NCBI GenBank assembly: GCA_003153655.1
Contig: PMAK01000233.1
Span: forward strand, 18,514 to 27,092
DNA: 8,579 nt
Reading direction: 5' to 3'
Source: Phycisphaerales bacterium
GTDB taxonomy: Bacteria > Planctomycetota > Phycisphaerae > Tepidisphaerales > Tepidisphaeraceae
This document shows, one piece after another, positions 5,398 to 8,579 of this stretch. The translations under genes were made by a program, and so were the position numbers. How positions within the stretch are numbered: the first letter of the stretch is position 1; every line of letters starts with the position of its first letter. The notes under the pieces were generated by a model. It made no database searches. It was not told the origin of the DNA and saw nothing but the letters and a program-made list of their open reading frames with translations.

Positions 5398-6840
5398 TCA
5401 GTTGATCCCCAATTGTTCGCGCCGGCGTTCGAGGGTAATGAAGCGATCATATCGCTCTGCCATGCGCTGCTGGGCAAGCTTTAGCGCGACCGCCGGTTCT
5501 TCTCCGAGCGTAACGGCCTGCGCTGAATCCAACAACTCCTTGTATATCTCCGGCCAAATCGCGCAAACGGGAACGCAATGGGCGTTAGGGCTGGCGGCCA
5601 ACTGCTGATAAATCGCGATGTAGGGATTGGGGTGATGCGTCAAAAACTCTTCGCTGACATGACGCAACTGGCAATTCTTACAATGGAGCGTGCAGATTTT
5701 TTCAGCCACATCCTGCTGATTGACGTAGGCGAGGAATTCAAACGCTTCGTTCTTGTGTTTCGCGCCGGCGGGAATCATCAGCGCATCGAAGGGGTCATAG
5801 CTGACATTTTCCATGTCCGGCACAGCGGAGGGAAAAGGAGCGACGCCCCAGCCGTAATTGGAGGCGCGGTCCTTCAGCTTCCATTCCTCGCTGGTTGGCA
5901 TGAGTAGCTGCGAAAACGAAGGCTTGAGGTGCGCGATGTAATTGGCCATCCACGGCCCCTGCTGCTGCATCACCAGCTTGCCGGCCAGAAACGGATTCTG
6001 CGGCGAATCAAATGTGTTGCCCATGGCGTTCTGAAAATTCAGGAGCGTTTGACCGCCGATTCGGGTGGAAAAGCTCTTGATCCACTCAAACGTGTTCAGC
6101 ATCGCGGGAGAATCGAGCATCATCCGGTGGTTCTCCGCGTCGAAAATATCGGCGCCAAACCAAAGCCCCAGTTGCGGGATGTACCAACTTTGCAACGGCA
6201 GATAGCCCGCACGCTGAAGCCGGCCGTCTTTGTCTTTGAGATCAAAAACCGCGGCGTATCGGTCGAATTCATCGAGCGTGCGCGGAGGTTGGTCCGGATC
6301 AAGTCCCGCGGCCCGCAATTGGGGAGCACAATCGGCAAATATTTGTTTGTTATAAAGCAGCGCCACGACCCCCGGCGTACTAATAAGGGCGTATAGATGA
6401 CCTTCGTAACTGCAGCCGTCCCAGTAGACCGGCAGGTAATAATCCTTGGTGATTCCACGAGCCTTGGCCAGGTCATCGAGTCGTTCGACGGCTCCGATCG
6501 CGGCGAATTGGGCGATCTGCGTATCCCATGTTCCGGTGATGTCCGGGGGAACGCCGGCGGCGATCGAAATCAGGGTCTTCTGGTCGATGTCTGTCATGGA
6601 CAGGTAGCGAACATAGATTTTCTTGTCGTGCCCGACGGTGCGGTTGAAATCATCGACGATGATCCGCATCTGCGTGGCTTCGTTGCCGACCCATTTTTCC
6701 CAGTATTCGACCACTGTGAAACCGGGCGGCACGTCCGACGTGTTTTGCCGCGAGCCGAGGATCAGAAATATGCCGGCAATGACAGCCAGCATTGCGAAGA
6801 TAACGGGCTTGATGAATTTCATTGCGACCGTTGACACCAT
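5398..6840 (-). CDS. Extracellular solute-binding protein, family 1 (sugar ABC importer)
   Basis: The substrate-capturing subunit of the importer encoded by the next two genes, 480 residues. A hydrophobic segment (about 9-29, FIKPVIFAMLAVIAGIFLIL) serves as signal peptide or uncleaved anchor; it is followed by GSRQN, with no lipobox cysteine. The mature part begins TVVEYWEKWVGNE and continues with features usual for MalE/UgpB-like proteins: IAAGVPPDI (93-101), YALISTPGVVALLYNKQIF (150-168), LDEFDRYAAVF (189-199), FLAGKLVMQQQGPW (284-297), WGVAPFPSA (331-339) and the late HPNPYIAIYQQLAASPNA...IWPEI. Seven cysteines occur, five clustered at 383, 387, 390, 422 and 426, which is odd for this family. 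An alternative start at Met7 (6822) gives a tidier signal sequence; neither start has a Shine-Dalgarno. It lies 55 nt after the GH2 gene. The ligand is not known; a sugar or oligosaccharide is inferred. Confidence 0.92.
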   Translation of the reverse strand: MVSTVAMKFIKPVIFAMLAVIAGIFLILGSRQNTSDVPPGFTVVEYWEKWVGNEATQMRIIVDDFNRTVGHDKKIYVRYLSMTDIDQKTLISIAAGVPPDITGTWDTQIAQFAAIGAVERLDDLAKARGITKDYYLPVYWDGCSYEGHLYALISTPGVVALLYNKQIFADCAPQLRAAGLDPDQPPRTLDEFDRYAAVFDLKDKDGRLQRAGYLPLQSWYIPQLGLWFGADIFDAENHRMMLDSPAMLNTFEWIKSFSTRIGGQTLLNFQNAMGNTFDSPQNPFLAGKLVMQQQGPWMANYIAHLKPSFSQLLMPTSEEWKLKDRASNYGWGVAPFPSAVPDMENVSYDPFDALMIPAGAKHKNEAFEFLAYVNQQDVAEKICTLHCKNCQLRHVSEEFLTHHPNPYIAIYQQLAASPNAHCVPVCAIWPEIYKELLDSAQAVTLGEEPAVALKLAQQRMAERYDRFITLERRREQLGIN

Positions 6841-6860
6841 CCGCTTGTTCGGCCGACCCT

Positions 6861-6890
6861 ATTATCATTGTAACTGATATCGAGGAGCAA
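6861..6890 (-). promoter_or_regulatory. Weak candidate internal promoter before the solute-binding protein
   Basis: On the - strand TTGCTC (6885-6890; 3 of 6) is followed after 18 nt by GATAAT (6861-6866; 5 of 6 to the -10 consensus) in the 55-nt gap between the GH2 gene and the binding-protein gene. Transcription would begin only about 14 nt before the ATG at 6840, or about 32 nt before Met7. An extra promoter would allow higher binding-protein expression than the enzyme; the match is modest. Confidence 0.22.
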
Positions 6891-6895
6891 GCCGC

Positions 6896-8579
6896 TTATC
6901 GCCGTCCGTTCAACAGGTTGGGCTGAAGGATTGACGGGCGGCGATGGTCCGGATCGACGGAGATGATTTCGGTTTGGCCCGGCGCAAGGCCGAACGCGGC
7001 CGCTTTTACCAGCAATTGGCCGGCTCGTTCGTTGCTCTGAATCAGCGCGGTGGCTATGCCGGCCTCGGCCCGGACCGGGTTGGCGCCGATATCGCTGGAG
7101 CCAAGGACGTGGCCTTCGCCTTCCACGGAAAATTCGATGAGATCATCGGCCGTTGGGCAGACGGTGCCGCGGGCGTCGCAGACCTTGGCGTAGACGCGAA
7201 TCCAATCGGAGCCGCCTGACGTGAGATCGCGGCCGCAGAAGTCGGTTTGCAATTCAATTCGTCTGGGGCCGCCGGGGGGATGAACGAGATGTGTGGCCAC
7301 TACCTGGCCGCGAATATATCCGCGGGCCATAAGCTCGACGGGCGGTTTTTCCACCCTGGCGACGCCGGTCATGTACATCGTGGATTGCTCGTGGGCGAAA
7401 CATTCGACTTCGAAGGTTAATGGCGGATGGGCGAGTGCGAAGTCTTGGTCGGGTTTTTTACGGCCGATTTCGCGCTCATCCAAAAACAGGCGAACTTCGT
7501 CGCAGTTGCTGAAGACCGTGATCGTTGTGGGGGAAAGGAATGTCGCGAAGTTGGCGATGAAGACCATCGGGCCATCGTCAAGGCCGGGGACATGAATCTC
7601 CGGCGGACGCTGACTTTGGAAGAAGTAATAGCTGAATTTCGGCAGGCGGAACAAATCGAGCACGCCGCCGAAGAAGGGTTGATGATGATAGCCGCGCTGG
7701 CAGTCGATGCCGGCCCAGAGGCATGCGCCGCAAAGGCGTTTGATGTCCGGAGCGTTGGTGGCTTGACCGGAGATGATTTCATCGAGCCGGGCGGCATGGG
7801 AGCGGGCTTGGATAAGCAGCGGCGTTTCGCCCCAGCTCCGCGGTACGCGGCTGCGGGATTGCTGGTCGCTCCAGTTGTCAACGTGATCGCCCCACTCGCG
7901 AATCCAACTGGGTTTGGTTCCGTCGTTGCGGAGATATTCGACGTCCCAATCGCTGCCATGGGCTTCGCGGTCGCCGGCGGTGAAGCATTGGTCGCCGGGG
8001 AATTCTTCATGGATGGCCTTTTGGAGCAAGGCGGCAAGCGGGCCGTGCTCTGTTTCGTTTAGCGCGGCTTCCCAGATGATGACGGAGGGGCGATTGCGGT
8101 CGCGGCGGACCATCAGGCGGGCATTGTGAATCGCGCGGGTCTGAAACGTGCGATTGCCCACGAATTGCCAGCCGGGGTTAGAGACGATGGTGAGCATTCC
8201 CAGTTCGTCGCAGGCGTCCATGAAGGCGGGCGATTGCGGATAATGGCTGCGGAAGGAGGTGAAGCCTGCTTCGCGAAGTTTTTTCACGTCGCGGAAGTTG
8301 GCGCTGTCAGGTATCGCGTAGCCGACGTAGGGATGGTCCTGATGACGATTGGCTCCGATGGAAAGAAATTTTTCGCCGTTGATGAGGAGACCGTCGCGAT
8401 TGTCGAAGCGGATGTGGCGAATGCCGATGCGGGTGACCTGTTCATCCACCGGCTCGTCGTTGCCGAAGACCCTTGTTCGTAGCGTGTATAGATGTGGGCG
8501 ATTCGGATGCCAGAGCCGGGGATTGGATACCTGGAGCTTTTGATCGAACGTTGCGACAGCGCCGGCATCGAGCGCCTGT
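6896..8579 (-). CDS. Glycoside hydrolase family 2 enzyme (beta-galactosidase-like), 5'-truncated
   Basis: The frame is open to the right window edge, so the N-terminal jelly-roll domain is missing; 560 residues remain. Numbering from the edge, 1-50 is the end of the immunoglobulin-like domain (LWHPNRPHLYTLRTRVFG, then RIGIRHIRF). The TIM barrel follows: LLINGEKFLSIGANRHQDHP, SFRSHYPQSPAFMDACDELGML, and WEAALNE with the likely acid/base Glu at 175. The likely nucleophile is the Glu of WIREWGD at 228. After LDLFRLPKFSYYFFQSQ come C-terminal beta-domains (about 330-545), including DWIRVYAKVCDARG...VEGEG...LGSSDIG, typical of GH2 C-terminal domains. GH2 enzymes hydrolyse terminal beta-galactosides, -mannosides or -glucuronides; galactosidase is the best guess but specificity is not shown. 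A GTG at 8449 could be mistaken for a start, but conserved sequence continues upstream of it. It heads the operon with the importer genes. Location, cytoplasmic or exported, cannot be judged without the N-terminus. Confidence 0.93.
   Translation of the reverse strand, partial: QALDAGAVATFDQKLQVSNPRLWHPNRPHLYTLRTRVFGNDEPVDEQVTRIGIRHIRFDNRDGLLINGEKFLSIGANRHQDHPYVGYAIPDSANFRDVKKLREAGFTSFRSHYPQSPAFMDACDELGMLTIVSNPGWQFVGNRTFQTRAIHNARLMVRRDRNRPSVIIWEAALNETEHGPLAALLQKAIHEEFPGDQCFTAGDREAHGSDWDVEYLRNDGTKPSWIREWGDHVDNWSDQQSRSRVPRSWGETPLLIQARSHAARLDEIISGQATNAPDIKRLCGACLWAGIDCQRGYHHQPFFGGVLDLFRLPKFSYYFFQSQRPPEIHVPGLDDGPMVFIANFATFLSPTTITVFSNCDEVRLFLDEREIGRKKPDQDFALAHPPLTFEVECFAHEQSTMYMTGVARVEKPPVELMARGYIRGQVVATHLVHPPGGPRRIELQTDFCGRDLTSGGSDWIRVYAKVCDARGTVCPTADDLIEFSVEGEGHVLGSSDIGANPVRAEAGIATALIQSNERAGQLLVKAAAFGLAPGQTEIISVDPDHRRPSILQPNLLNGRR

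Noticed and set aside
7427..8062. A 211-codon + strand open frame opposite the GH2 gene
   Set aside because: Antisense to the conserved catalytic domain, with no start signal or recognisable motif.
8447..8449. GTG as the start codon of the GH2 gene
   Set aside because: Conserved GH2 sequence (LWHPNRPHLYTLRTRVFG) continues in frame upstream to the window edge, so the gene is truncated by the window and does not start here.
1..8579. CRISPR arrays, tRNA or rRNA genes, insertion sequences, attachment sites
   Set aside because: No regularly spaced repeats, cloverleaf-like sequences, transposase motifs or long terminal inverted repeats were found.

Overview
The window reads as a planctomycete chromosome fragment, most likely of the Phycisphaerae type. 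The evidence is a PEP-CTERM exosortase-substrate protein, a prepilin-type (FTLVELLVVIGIISLL) single-copy secreted protein, and a GH2 glycosidase with a sugar ABC importer lacking its own ATPase. This taxonomic call is an inference from gene families, not a match to a genome.

Layout: Only the left edge carries a + strand gene, a 5'-truncated ROK-family protein (to 812). It converges on a run of six - strand genes that fills the rest of the window. In transcription order (right to left) these are: a 5'-truncated GH2 beta-galactosidase-like enzyme (8579 to 6896); a family-1 extracellular solute-binding protein (6840 to 5398); a MalF/UgpA-type permease (5385 to 4504); a MalG/UgpE-type permease (4507 to 3629); a small membrane-anchored protein of unknown function (3498 to 3022); a prepilin-like protein (2816 to 1845); and a PEP-CTERM protein (1632 to 931). 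Spacings of 55 nt, 12 nt and a 4-nt ATGA overlap show that the GH2 enzyme, binding protein and two permeases form one catabolic operon. The solute-binding protein captures a sugar or oligosaccharide, the permeases import it with an ATPase encoded elsewhere, and the GH2 enzyme cleaves a beta-glycoside.

Downstream of the importer a good sigma70-like promoter (3575-3603) starts the small membrane protein, probably co-expressed with the prepilin-like gene. That gene ends in a strong intrinsic terminator whose loop contains its stop codon. The PEP-CTERM gene is a separate unit with a perfect Shine-Dalgarno and its own intrinsic terminator (847-892). No tRNA, rRNA, CRISPR array, transposase or integrase was seen, and no gene-free stretch exceeds about 300 bases.

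Nothing here is a clear-cut new system. The points most worth following up are the unknown small membrane protein paired with a prepilin, the unusual cysteine cluster and missing lipobox in the binding protein, the degenerate phosphate loop of the ROK protein, and the terminator that overlaps a coding sequence.
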